5,695 bases of DNA, from NCBI GenBank assembly GCA_046590705.1, contig JBKJUK010000242.1, positions 1 through 5,695 on the forward strand. Reading direction: 5' to 3'. Position 1 is the first letter of the stretch; every line of letters begins with the position of its first letter. The notes under the pieces are model-generated. The model had not been told where the DNA came from, did not search any database, and saw only the letters and a list, made by a program, of their open reading frames with translations. The position numbers were made by a program, and so were the translations under genes. Source of the DNA: JBKJUK01 sp046590705. GTDB taxonomy: Bacteria; Acidobacteriota; Thermoanaerobaculia; Gp7-AA8. Of this stretch, positions 1 through 5,695 are shown piece after piece.

Positions 1-64
1 GAGGAATCTACGCACAAGGTTCGCGCTCAATATTTACAGCGCGGTCCCTGTGCGTAGATTCCTC
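1..64. repeat. Long imperfect hairpin (16-bp perfect outer arms)
   Basis: Bases 1-16 (GAGGAATCTACGCACA) are the exact reverse complement of 49-64. Inside, 22-27 (CGCGCT) pairs with 38-43 (AGCGCG). The 5-base segments between the two stems can pair partly (18 with 47, 19 with 46, 21 with 44 as a wobble). The apical loop is about 10 bases and AT-rich (28-37). The outer arm carries the GAGGAATCT end typical of a dispersed intergenic repeat in environmental bacteria. The hairpin starts at the first base of the window, so its arms may continue outside. On the minus strand it lies about 240 bases past the dnaE stop, so it could stop or stabilise a transcript end. It has no T-run, so it is not a standard intrinsic terminator. 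Confidence 0.85.
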
Positions 65-77
65 GCACCCACCCATC

Positions 78-143
78 CCGCCGCTCGGAATGACGGCTCT
101 CCTCGCAATACTCAGCGAGCCTGTTCCTTCTGACGTGGCGACT
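78..143 (-). repeat. Dispersed intergenic repeat, left copy
   Basis: Bases 78-122 match the reverse complement of 5491-5535 at about 40 of 45 positions, without gaps. Read on the minus strand the unit contains GTCATTCCGAGC, the usual head of this intergenic repeat, and it leads towards the GAGGAATCT arm at 49-64. After a short variable spacer comes the 12-mer GACGTGGCGACT (132-143), which also occurs near the right copy but in flipped orientation relative to the core. No transposase or protein is associated. The short open frame that begins at base 90 is simply this repeat being read through. Confidence 0.75.
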
Positions 144-157
144 TTTCAACCTACTGT
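130..157 (+). promoter_or_regulatory. Possible weak promoter of the small membrane protein gene
   Basis: CTGACG at 130-135 matches the -35 consensus at four of six positions. TACTGT at 152-157, 16 bases further on, matches the -10 consensus at three of six, including the leading TA and the final T. Transcription would start near 164 and give a leader of about 40 bases before the ATG at 203. The -35 candidate overlaps the edge of the repeat, so the repeat might supply part of the promoter. The match is weak and chance is a real alternative. Confidence 0.22.
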
Positions 158-189
158 ATTTTTCCCAGCCGCATTACGACTGACAGGTC

Positions 190-195
190 GGAGGG
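190..195 (+). promoter_or_regulatory. Strong Shine-Dalgarno site for the 43-aa ORF
   Basis: GGAGGG at 190-195 lies seven bases before the ATG at 203, a near-ideal anti-Shine-Dalgarno match at ideal spacing. It is the main reason for treating the short frame 203-334 as a real gene. Confidence 0.65.
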
Positions 196-202
196 AATCT
201 CA

Positions 203-334
203 ATGGAAGACCCGATCGGAATTGTCAGAACTGGCTACATCAGCGGAGTGCACGAGGAGAAGCGGGCGACGCTGCTCGTCACGGCGGTGAGCCTGATGAG
301 CCTCAACGTGCTCTTCTGGATTGCTTTTCACTAG
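203..334 (+). CDS. Small single-pass membrane protein (43 aa), unknown function
   Basis: I do not recognise this protein. It begins MEDPIGIVRTGYISG, continues with a charged EEKR stretch (18-21), and ends with one hydrophobic segment (residues 22-42, ATLLVTAVSLMSLNVLFWIA plus F) followed by a single His. That is the layout of a tiny inner-membrane protein with a cytoplasmic or surface N-terminal tail and one membrane-spanning helix. A strong GGAGGG site seven bases before the ATG supports translation. The stop codon TAG lies at 332-334. The gene converges on dnaE and overlaps its 3' end by 32 bases, so the last ten DnaE codons are read antisense here. It is too short for most gene callers and may be unannotated. 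The alternative is that the frame is open by chance, but the ribosome site together with a full-length clean hydrophobic helix makes that less likely. Confidence 0.6.
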   Translation: MEDPIGIVRTGYISGVHEEKRATLLVTAVSLMSLNVLFWIAFH

Positions 335-3300
335 GAATGGTCAGTTCGTTGTAGGCGTAACTGACGTTCGCAGCGTACTCGCCCAGCGCAGTCTTGAGCG
401 CTGGGCCGGGCTGTACCCGGAAGTTCTGGTTGACGCGAATCTTCAGATTTCCTCCGGCCGGGCTGTAGGCCCGAGCCACTGAGTCAGGCACGCCGCTCAG
501 ACGGATGTACACCTGCACGTCTCCGGGAAACTGCTCGAACACCTCGCGCATCTTCCGAACCCCCTCTTCACTGACCTTCTGGTAGGCCAGATCGAGGTAC
601 ATCTCTTTCACTTTTTTCTCACGGATGCCGTCGATGAGAATGATGTCCAGTGCGTTCAGTTCGGGAGTGATCGGCGCATCTGAAGAGGAGGCTGCGATCT
701 TCACTGACGCAACAGGCTCAACCCACCCTGCGTCGAGCTGCTGCACCGCATCGTTGAAGGCGTCAAGGTCGTCGAGGGCCGGTTCGGCCATGGCATCACG
801 GGCTTTCGACGCAGCTTCATCGTCGCGAAGCTCTACATCGATGTTCACCCCTGCGCCGCCGTTGTCGGTGGTTTCCAATACCGGAGCCGCTGCGCCGAAC
901 AGTCCCAGATTGTATTTGTCGACATCGACGCCGACACGGTCGCGTTCTGCTTCCAGTTCGTCGATCTCGGCATCCTCGTCAGAGACTTCGTAGGCGTCAG
1001 TAATGTCCTTTTTCAGCCTGAACACTTTCGCCGCTGGAAAGCGAACTTCGTACGCTGACGCCGCCCCTGCATACGAGGACTCCGGATGTCCGCCGTACTC
1101 GTCATCGATCTGTTGCGCCTGCTGCTCGGCGCTCTGCAGTGCCGCGCTGCGCCCGGCCGCGATTCCGCCTGTGTCTTTCACTGCTGCGGTGACGAACACA
1201 GCCACTCCATTTTCCAGCCACCGGGCATGCTTCTGATAGAGATCGCTGAAGACCACCACCTCGACACTGCCGAACTGATCGTCGAGGATGAACTTGGCCA
1301 TCAACTTCCCTTCGTTCGGACCTTTCTTGATTTTCGACTTCTTCAGCTGTCCGACGATGCCGCCGATGTGGATGATCTGGTCGATCTTCTGCGGCAGGGT
1401 TTCCGTCGTGGCGGTTGCGAAAAGTGCCAGCTCCTCTTCGTACTTTCCGAGCGGATGACCGGTGATGTAGAAGCCCAGAGTCTCCTTCTCGAATCCAAGC
1501 TTCTCGTCTTCCGTCCATTCCTCGCCACTCACAAACAGAGGCGCTGGCGCATCCGCTGCGGGCCGAGGTGTTGCAGGCGCCGCTCCGAAAAGCGAAGACT
1601 GTCCTCTCTCCTTCTCTTCCTTCACTCGGATAGCCTGATCCGTGGTCCGCTCGATCTCGTCGAACATCGACTTCCGGGTCCGGCCGAGCGAGTCGAAAGA
1701 CCCGGATTTGATCAGAGCTTCGATCACTTTCTTGTTGCAGGCCCGGAGATCGACCTGCTGACAGAAGCCTAACAAATCGTTGAAGCGGCCGATGGTCTTT
1801 CTGGCGTTGAGAATGCTCTCGATGGCGCCCTCACCTGCTCCCTTGACTGCACCAAGACCGAACCGAATGTCGTCGCCAACTACGGTAAAGGAGAAATTCG
1901 ATTCGTTCAGGTCGGGAGGCAGGAGCCTGATGCCCATGACCGAGAGTTCGTTGATGAATTTGACGATGTTGTCGGTCTTGTCCATCTCGGAAGACAGGAG
2001 CGCGGCCATGAAATGCCGCGGATAGTGAACCTTGAGCCAGGCCGTCTGATAGGCCACCAGGGCGTAGGCCACTGAATGCGACTTGTTGAAGCCGTACCGT
2101 GCGAACGGCTCGATGTAGTCGAAGATGGCGCTGGCCTTCTGCTGATCGTAGGAATTCTCCAGCGCTCCAGCCACGAACTTCTGCCGCTCCGCCTCCATCA
2201 TCTTCACGTCTTTCTTGCCCATGGCCTTGCGCAGCAGATCGGCCTGACCAAGCGAGTAGTTTGCGACCCGCTGAGCGATCTGCATGACCTGCTCCTGATA
2301 GACGATGACGCCGTAAGTCTCCTCGAGAATTTCCTTCATCGCGGGAACGATGTATTTCGATTTCGACACGCCATTTTTCCGTCGCACATACTCCTCGACC
2401 ATGCCGGCGTCGAGCGCCCCAGGACGGTAGAGAGCGTTCAATGCAGCCAGATCTTCGAAGCGTGTGGGACGTGCTTTTCGAAGCAGATCGACCATACCGC
2501 CCGATTCGAACTGAAACACGCCTTTCGTACGACCTTCCTGGAAGAGCCTGTAGATTTCCGGGTCGTCGAGCGGCAGCAGATCGATGTCGATCTCCACCCC
2601 TTCCTGAGCCTTGATGGACTTGATGGCGTCGTCGATCACAGTGAGCGTGCGAAGACCGAGAAAGTCCATCTTCAGCAGACCCATTTTTTCGACGATACGC
2701 ATGTCGTACTGCGTGACGATTTCGTCCTTGTTGGTTCTATAAAGAGGAACGTAATTGCTCACCGGCTCCGGGGTGATGACCACTCCGGCGGCATGCACGC
2801 CGGCATGCCGTGACAGTCCTTCCAACCGGGTCCCGATCTCCACGATTCTCGCGACTTCCTTGTCACTCCGAATGGCCTCGGCCAGCAGCGGAGAATTCTT
2901 CGCAGCATCCTGCAGCGAAACGTCAGGCCCCGACGGGATGGCCTTGGCGATCTTGTCGACGAACGCGTAGGACTGTCCGAGGACACGGCCTACGTCGCGA
3001 ACCACCGAGCGGGCGGCCATGGTCCCGAAGGTGATGATCTGAGCAACGTTCTCCGCACCGTACTTCTCGCGCACATACTCGATCACCCGTCCGCGATTGT
3101 TCATGCAGAAGTCGATGTCGATATCGGGCATGGAGATGCGTTCGGGATTGAGGAAGCGCTCAAAGAGCAGATCGTATTCGAGTGGATCGACGTTGGTGAT
3201 ACCCATGGCCCAGGCCACCACCGAACCGGCCGCCGAACCGCGACCCGGACCGACCGGAATGCCGTTGTCCTTGGCGTACTTGATGAAATCCCAGACCACC

Positions 3301-4361
3301 AGAAAGTAGCCGGGAAAGCCCATTCCCTTGATGATCTCGACTTCGCGCTCGAACCGGTCCCAGTAAGCCTGCCGCGGATAACGTTTCGTTCCGGCATCGA
3401 AAAGAGCCGCCAGGACATCCATCCGCTTCTGCAGTCCCTGACGAGCGACTGAAGCAAAGTACGAAGCCGAATCGAATTCTTTCGGAACCGGAAAATTAGG
3501 AAGATGATGGCCCTTCGGCTCGAGCTTCATGGTGACCCGATCGGCTATGGCCAGGGTATTGGCAATCGCTTCCGGGTAGCCTGAGAAGATACGGCTCATC
3601 TCCTCGGCTCCCTTCACGTAGAAGTCGTCGGAGTAGAAGCGCATCCGCTTCTCATCATTCAGCGTCTTGCCTGTGCCGATGGCCAGCAGTACCTCATGCG
3701 CGAAAGAATCGTCTTTGTGCAGGTAATGCGAGTCGTTGGTAGCCACCATGCGCAGGCCAACGTCGTCTGCGAGTCGCACCATCATAGGGATGATTTTCTG
3801 CTGATCGGGGATACCGTGATCCTGAATCTCGAGGAAGAAGTTGTCAGGACCGAGAATCTCTTTGTAGGCTAGCGCGGCGTCCCGGGCCTTCTGATAATTC
3901 CCCTGCGCCAGGGCCTGCGAAACCTCACCTTTCAAGCAGGACGAAAGGCAGATCAACCCCTCGGAGTGCTCCTTGAGAAGCTCTTTATCGATGCGTGGCT
4001 TGTAGTAGAAACCTTCGGTGTAAGCGAGGCTGACCAGCTTCATCAGATTTCGATATCCCTGATCCGTCGCCGCCAGCACGATCAGATGATTATTCGATCC
4101 CGCGTCCGCCGACTGATCCTCGACACCGGCCTTGTCGAAACGCGAACCGATGGCCGTGTACATCTCGCAGCCGATGATCGGCTTCACACCGACCTTCTTC
4201 ATCTCATCGTAGAACTCCACCGCACCGAACATGTTGCCGTGATCGGTGATGGCGCAGGCGGGCATGCCGAGGGATGCGACCTTCTTCGCGAGAGCGTCGG
4301 GCCGGTTCGCCCCGTCGAGCAGCGAATATTGGGTATGAAGATGCAGATGGACGAATGACAT
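303..4361 (-). CDS. dnaE: DNA polymerase III alpha subunit (replicative DnaE1 type)
   Basis: This is the catalytic subunit of the replicative polymerase, which extends DNA on the sliding clamp within the cytoplasmic replisome. The protein is complete at 1352 residues. Domains in order: PHP domain (1 to about 275), opening HLHLHTQYSLLDG, with candidate metal ligands H7, H9, D40, H41, E66, H92, C142, D210 and H212; palm with GPGRGSAAGS (371-380) and PDIDIDF (412-418), so catalytic D413 and D415, plus D566 in KMDFLGLRT; thumb about 430-510; fingers with GVFQFESGG (614-622), YRPGALDAG and YGFNKSHSVAYA (756-767); helix-hairpin-helix near 833-851; clamp-binding motif QSSLFG (921-926); OB fold from about 996. 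Most DnaE1 proteins have about 1150-1200 residues. The excess here is an acidic insertion at about 1066-1232, inside the OB fold. The ATG at 4361 was chosen because MSFVHLHLHT matches the family N-terminus and has a GAGGT site. A GTG at 4430 would add 23 unconserved residues. Confidence 0.98.
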   Translation of the reverse strand: MSFVHLHLHTQYSLLDGANRPDALAKKVASLGMPACAITDHGNMFGAVEFYDEMKKVGVKPIIGCEMYTAIGSRFDKAGVEDQSADAGSNNHLIVLAATDQGYRNLMKLVSLAYTEGFYYKPRIDKELLKEHSEGLICLSSCLKGEVSQALAQGNYQKARDAALAYKEILGPDNFFLEIQDHGIPDQQKIIPMMVRLADDVGLRMVATNDSHYLHKDDSFAHEVLLAIGTGKTLNDEKRMRFYSDDFYVKGAEEMSRIFSGYPEAIANTLAIADRVTMKLEPKGHHLPNFPVPKEFDSASYFASVARQGLQKRMDVLAALFDAGTKRYPRQAYWDRFEREVEIIKGMGFPGYFLVVWDFIKYAKDNGIPVGPGRGSAAGSVVAWAMGITNVDPLEYDLLFERFLNPERISMPDIDIDFCMNNRGRVIEYVREKYGAENVAQIITFGTMAARSVVRDVGRVLGQSYAFVDKIAKAIPSGPDVSLQDAAKNSPLLAEAIRSDKEVARIVEIGTRLEGLSRHAGVHAAGVVITPEPVSNYVPLYRTNKDEIVTQYDMRIVEKMGLLKMDFLGLRTLTVIDDAIKSIKAQEGVEIDIDLLPLDDPEIYRLFQEGRTKGVFQFESGGMVDLLRKARPTRFEDLAALNALYRPGALDAGMVEEYVRRKNGVSKSKYIVPAMKEILEETYGVIVYQEQVMQIAQRVANYSLGQADLLRKAMGKKDVKMMEAERQKFVAGALENSYDQQKASAIFDYIEPFARYGFNKSHSVAYALVAYQTAWLKVHYPRHFMAALLSSEMDKTDNIVKFINELSVMGIRLLPPDLNESNFSFTVVGDDIRFGLGAVKGAGEGAIESILNARKTIGRFNDLLGFCQQVDLRACNKKVIEALIKSGSFDSLGRTRKSMFDEIERTTDQAIRVKEEKERGQSSLFGAAPATPRPAADAPAPLFVSGEEWTEDEKLGFEKETLGFYITGHPLGKYEEELALFATATTETLPQKIDQIIHIGGIVGQLKKSKIKKGPNEGKLMAKFILDDQFGSVEVVVFSDLYQKHARWLENGVAVFVTAAVKDTGGIAAGRSAALQSAEQQAQQIDDEYGGHPESSYAGAASAYEVRFPAAKVFRLKKDITDAYEVSDEDAEIDELEAERDRVGVDVDKYNLGLFGAAAPVLETTDNGGAGVNIDVELRDDEAASKARDAMAEPALDDLDAFNDAVQQLDAGWVEPVASVKIAASSSDAPITPELNALDIILIDGIREKKVKEMYLDLAYQKVSEEGVRKMREVFEQFPGDVQVYIRLSGVPDSVARAYSPAGGNLKIRVNQNFRVQPGPALKTALGEYAANVSYAYNELTIPSEKQSRRAR
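666..1166 (-). other. Acidic low-complexity insertion in the DnaE OB fold
   Basis: This covers DnaE residues about 1066-1232. OB-fold sequence runs up to VFVTAAVKDTGG. The expected last strand and exit, which usually follow within a few residues, reappear only at ELNALDIILIDGIREKKVKE (from 1234). The material between is rich in Ala, Asp, Glu and Ser, for example AEIDELEAERD (1131-1141) and EPALDDLDAFNDA (1193-1205), and looks largely disordered. The reading frame stays open throughout, so this is a genuine in-frame insertion and not a frameshift. It has no intein-like end motifs that I can see. The exact boundaries are estimates. Confidence 0.7.
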
Positions 4362-4369
4362 TGTCGGAG

Positions 4370-4374
4370 ACCTC
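4370..4374 (-). promoter_or_regulatory. dnaE ribosome binding site
   Basis: On the minus strand GAGGT occupies these bases, eight bases before the ATG at 4361. It decides the start in favour of this ATG over the upstream in-frame GTG at 4430, which has no comparable site. Confidence 0.65.
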
Positions 4375-4401
4375 GAGGCAGGGAAGCGTGGTGCGCGTGT
4401 A

Positions 4402-4429
4402 ATTTTACCACCGCCGCTGTCCGCGGACA
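4402..4429 (-). promoter_or_regulatory. dnaE leader: 12-bp palindrome and -10-like hexamer
   Basis: TGTCCGCGGACA at 4418-4429 is a perfect 12-bp palindrome. Downstream on the minus strand, TAAAAT (4402-4407) resembles a -10 hexamer about 40 bases before the dnaE ATG. The sequence at the -35 distance overlaps the palindrome and matches the -35 consensus poorly. One reading is a promoter whose -35 region is covered by an operator, but neither a regulator nor a start site can be shown from sequence. Confidence 0.28.
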
Positions 4430-4510
4430 CACGCGTCGCCGAGGCCGTTCACCAGGGCTGCTGTACGCAGAACGCAGACAGAGGAAGTACGGAATAGAGC
4501 AGACTTTACC

Positions 4511-4594
4511 GTAGGGGGCGCGTTGCGCGCGCCCGCTCTCTTGGTGAGTTCGTGAGTGGCCGCCGGGGAGCGGGCGAGCGCAGCTCGCCCCTAC
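4511..4594. repeat. Paired GC-rich hairpins in inverted orientation (REP/BIME-like)
   Basis: There are two stem-loops. In the first, GGGCGCG (4516-4522) pairs with CGCGCCC (4528-4534) across a 5-base loop. In the second, GGGCGAGC (4572-4579) pairs with GCTCGCCC (4583-4590) across GCA. Their flanks are also mutual inverted copies: GTAGGGG near 4511 against CCCCTAC ending at 4594, and CGCCCGCTC (4530-4538) against GAGCGGGCG (4568-4576). This two-unit inverted layout is that of bacterial interspersed mosaic elements. It starts ten bases past the membrane protein stop codon and lies 150 bases upstream of the dnaE start. It could therefore protect or end the upstream transcript, although no T-run follows. 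Confidence 0.75.
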
Positions 4595-4604
4595 GCGTGG
4601 CTGG

Positions 4605-5342
4605 TTAGCTATCGAAAGCTACGCCGCTGCCAAATCCGACGCTCTCGACAGGTGGAGCCGACTGTTTGCCAATCGGGACGTCGAGGAGTTCGCGCAGGTT
4701 CGTGACTTCCGTGAAGAGGTGACGATGACGGAGACAGTGGACCGCAGTCGAGGCGAAGAACAGAGCGAGTAGAGTCTGAAAGGACGTACTGGAGAAATCG
4801 AAAAGAAGTTCTCTCGTACCTGTTTCTACTGCGAGTAGATCCAGACTCAGCATGCTCAGGAGAGAAATACCGGCCAGCGTTGCCAGAAGAGAGAGCATCC
4901 GGCTGGCCTGCACTTGAAAGTAGGGTCGCAGGGTGAACAGCAGTACCGCGAAGAGCAACGCAGCGACGGTGTTGCCCGATCCAGGCATCGCTGGAGCGAC
5001 TTCGAGCATGCCGCTGGCCAGGACATCCGGTGAGAGTTGAAATTGCGAGGCGGTGATGAAGGTGAGAGCAACGATTACGCTTCCGACGGAAAGCGCGGCA
5101 GAAAACGCTGCAAACAGATTTCTGGGAGCAACCAGTGAAGCCATGCGCAGGAAGATCGACCCTACGGCGATCATGCCGACGAATGCCAGCAGCAGAAGAT
5201 AGCGCTGATCGAACGCCAGGACCGCGCCGAAGCGTGGACCAGCCGACTGGGACTGCTGCATCGACTGAATCGCCTCAGAGCCGGCCAGCAGAGCGATCAC
5301 GCCGCAAACGATGAGTCCTGAGTAAAAAAGAGTCTTCGGCAC
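4605..5342 (-). CDS. Unrecognised polytopic membrane protein (245 aa)
   Basis: I do not recognise the family. The protein has five or six hydrophobic segments at about residues 5-24, 46-68, 75-97, 123-138, 147-171 and 187-203. A soluble C-terminal tail of about 40 residues follows, starting with a basic HCLRHRHLF stretch that would favour a cytoplasmic location. A loop of about 25 residues between the third and fourth segments is rich in Pro, Ser and Gly. I see no catalytic motif, metal cluster, nucleotide-binding loop or cysteine pair that would suggest an enzyme or transporter class. The start is the GTG at 5342, preceded on the minus strand by AAGGA five bases upstream, and the stop is TAA at 4605-4607. 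It runs in the same direction as dnaE, but about 240 bases with a hairpin pair intervene, so co-transcription is uncertain. The long open frame, the membrane pattern and the ribosome site make it a convincing gene. Confidence 0.85.
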   Translation of the reverse strand: MPKTLFYSGLIVCGVIALLAGSEAIQSMQQSQSAGPRFGAVLAFDQRYLLLLAFVGMIAVGSIFLRMASLVAPRNLFAAFSAALSVGSVIVALTFITASQFQLSPDVLASGMLEVAPAMPGSGNTVAALLFAVLLFTLRPYFQVQASRMLSLLATLAGISLLSMLSLDLLAVETGTRELLFDFSSTSFQTLLALFFASTAVHCLRHRHLFTEVTNLRELLDVPIGKQSAPPVESVGFGSGVAFDS

Positions 5343-5347
5343 TGAGG

Positions 5348-5352
5348 TCCTT
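5348..5352 (-). promoter_or_regulatory. Ribosome binding site for the membrane protein GTG start
   Basis: AAGGA on the minus strand lies five bases before the GTG at 5342 and supports this non-ATG start. A short inverted repeat (GCCAG at 5361-5365 with CTGGC at 5374-5378) sits just upstream in the leader. I could not find a convincing promoter between 5379 and 5465. Confidence 0.6.
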
Positions 5353-5465
5353 TCCTGTCAGCCAGGCAGTGTTCTGGCGCGCTTCACAATAGAGTACGCC
5401 AGTTGTAAGAAAAGGGATTCTTGCGAATTCCGTGGACCGTCGTGTCATTCGAAGCCCGGGACCGG

Positions 5466-5535
5466 GACGTGGCGACTGAGAGAAAGAAACAGGCTCGCTG
5501 AGTATCAGCAGGAGAGCCGTCATCCCGAGCGGCGG
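5466..5535 (+). repeat. Dispersed intergenic repeat, right copy
   Basis: The core at 5491-5535 is the inverted counterpart of 78-122, with about 40 of 45 positions the same. It includes AGGCTCGCTGAGTAT and GTCATCCCGAGCGGCGG. The 12-mer GACGTGGCGACT at 5466-5477 also appears at 132-143, but there it is flipped relative to the core. With the left copy it brackets the small ORF, dnaE and the membrane protein gene. Confidence 0.75.
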
Positions 5536-5639
5536 AGTCGGCGCATGACGCCGGTTTTACAGACATGAACGGGTTGCTCCTCGCAGCGAGTAGTCGCCGA
5601 CAATCGTAAGTATCGCTCCTGCAACCAACACACAGCGGA

Positions 5640-5685
5640 GCCCCGGAGGGGCGGCATCTCTTTAGCCACGGCCGTGAGGCCGTGG
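5640..5685 (+). repeat. Tandem hairpin repeat at the right edge
   Basis: Two perfect stem-loops occur in a row. GCCCC (5640-5644) pairs with GGGGC (5648-5652) across GGA. CCACGGCC (5666-5673) pairs with GGCCGTGG (5678-5685) across GTGA, a GNRA-type tetraloop. The arrangement GCCCCGGAGGGGCGGCA followed by a GC-rich stem is familiar as an intergenic element in Acidobacteriota-like genomes. No T-run follows within the window, so terminator function is unproven. The element may continue past the edge. Confidence 0.7.
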
Positions 5686-5695
5686 ACCGCGCATC

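Larger units (their letters stand above)
5343..5695. other. Gene-free stretch dominated by intergenic repeats
   Basis: No open frame here has a convincing ribosome site or protein-like composition. From the left it holds the leader of the membrane protein gene (to about 5400), a stretch with GTGTCATTCGAAG near 5440 that looks like a degenerate second head of the same repeat, the right copy of the dispersed repeat (5466-5535), an unassigned spacer (5536-5639), and a different hairpin repeat at the edge (5640-5685). Confidence 0.6.

Noticed and set aside
90..290. A 66-residue plus-strand frame sharing an MTALL.ILSEPV start with a minus-strand frame at 5275-5523
   Set aside because: The shared peptide comes from translating the two copies of the intergenic repeat. 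The similarity ends where the repeat ends, and neither frame has a good ribosome site.
666..1166. An intein or mobile insertion within dnaE
   Set aside because: The segment has no recognisable splicing motifs (an N-terminal Cys/Ser block or a C-terminal His-Asn), is shorter than full inteins, and is of low-complexity acidic composition rather than enzyme-like.
2076..2813. A 245-residue plus-strand open frame antisense to dnaE, and similar ones at 1086-1772 and 3966-4358
   Set aside because: They lie wholly inside the conserved dnaE coding sequence and have no ribosome site that I can see. They are explained by the codon bias of the minus-strand gene.
4362..4430. A longer DnaE starting at the GTG at 4430
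   Set aside because: The extra 23 residues are not family-like, the GTG lacks a good Shine-Dalgarno site, and the candidate promoter and palindrome lie inside this stretch. The ATG at 4361 fits the conserved N-terminus.
5539..5558. Possible plus-strand intrinsic terminator: CGGCG/CGCCG stem followed by TTTT
   Set aside because: The stem is only five base pairs and the T-run only four, with no plus-strand gene ending here. It is more likely incidental to the repeat region.
5567..5611. Tiny plus-strand frame starting at the ATG near 5566
   Set aside because: It encodes only about 14 residues, without a ribosome site or recognisable composition.

Overview
The window is a chromosomal segment from a moderately GC-rich bacterium. 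Its largest gene, on the minus strand, encodes the replicative DNA polymerase III alpha subunit (dnaE). The intergenic spaces are filled with short, hairpin-rich dispersed repeats of the 'GTCATTCCGAGC...GAGGAATCT' and 'GCCCCGGAGGGGC...' kinds. Such repeats are common between genes in Acidobacteriota and some related environmental phyla. I therefore lean towards an acidobacterium, but this is inference and no marker gene here settles it.

Layout from left to right. Bases 1-143 are repeat DNA: a long imperfect hairpin (1-64), then a repeat core that recurs inverted at the far right. Bases 203-334 (+) hold a 43-residue single-pass membrane protein gene with a strong Shine-Dalgarno sequence. It converges on dnaE and overlaps its last codons. 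Bases 303-4361 (-) are dnaE, complete at 1352 residues. It has an intact-looking PHP metal site, the polymerase catalytic aspartates and an internal clamp-binding motif. It also carries an unusual insertion of about 165 residues in the last loop of the OB fold. Bases 4362-4604 are the dnaE leader, with a ribosome binding site, a 12-bp palindrome and a paired GC-rich hairpin element. Bases 4605-5342 (-) encode an unrecognised protein with five or six membrane segments. Bases 5343-5695 have no convincing gene and are mostly repeat DNA.

Functionally this is housekeeping DNA: a replication gene with two small or unknown membrane protein genes beside it. The membrane protein gene and dnaE run in the same direction, but about 240 bases containing a hairpin pair separate them, so a tight operon is unlikely. 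I see no CRISPR array, phage gene, transposase, tRNA or rRNA, and no multi-gene system. The points worth a second look are the unannotated small membrane protein, the DnaE insertion with a second clamp-motif-like sequence, and the inverted repeat copies that bracket the gene block.
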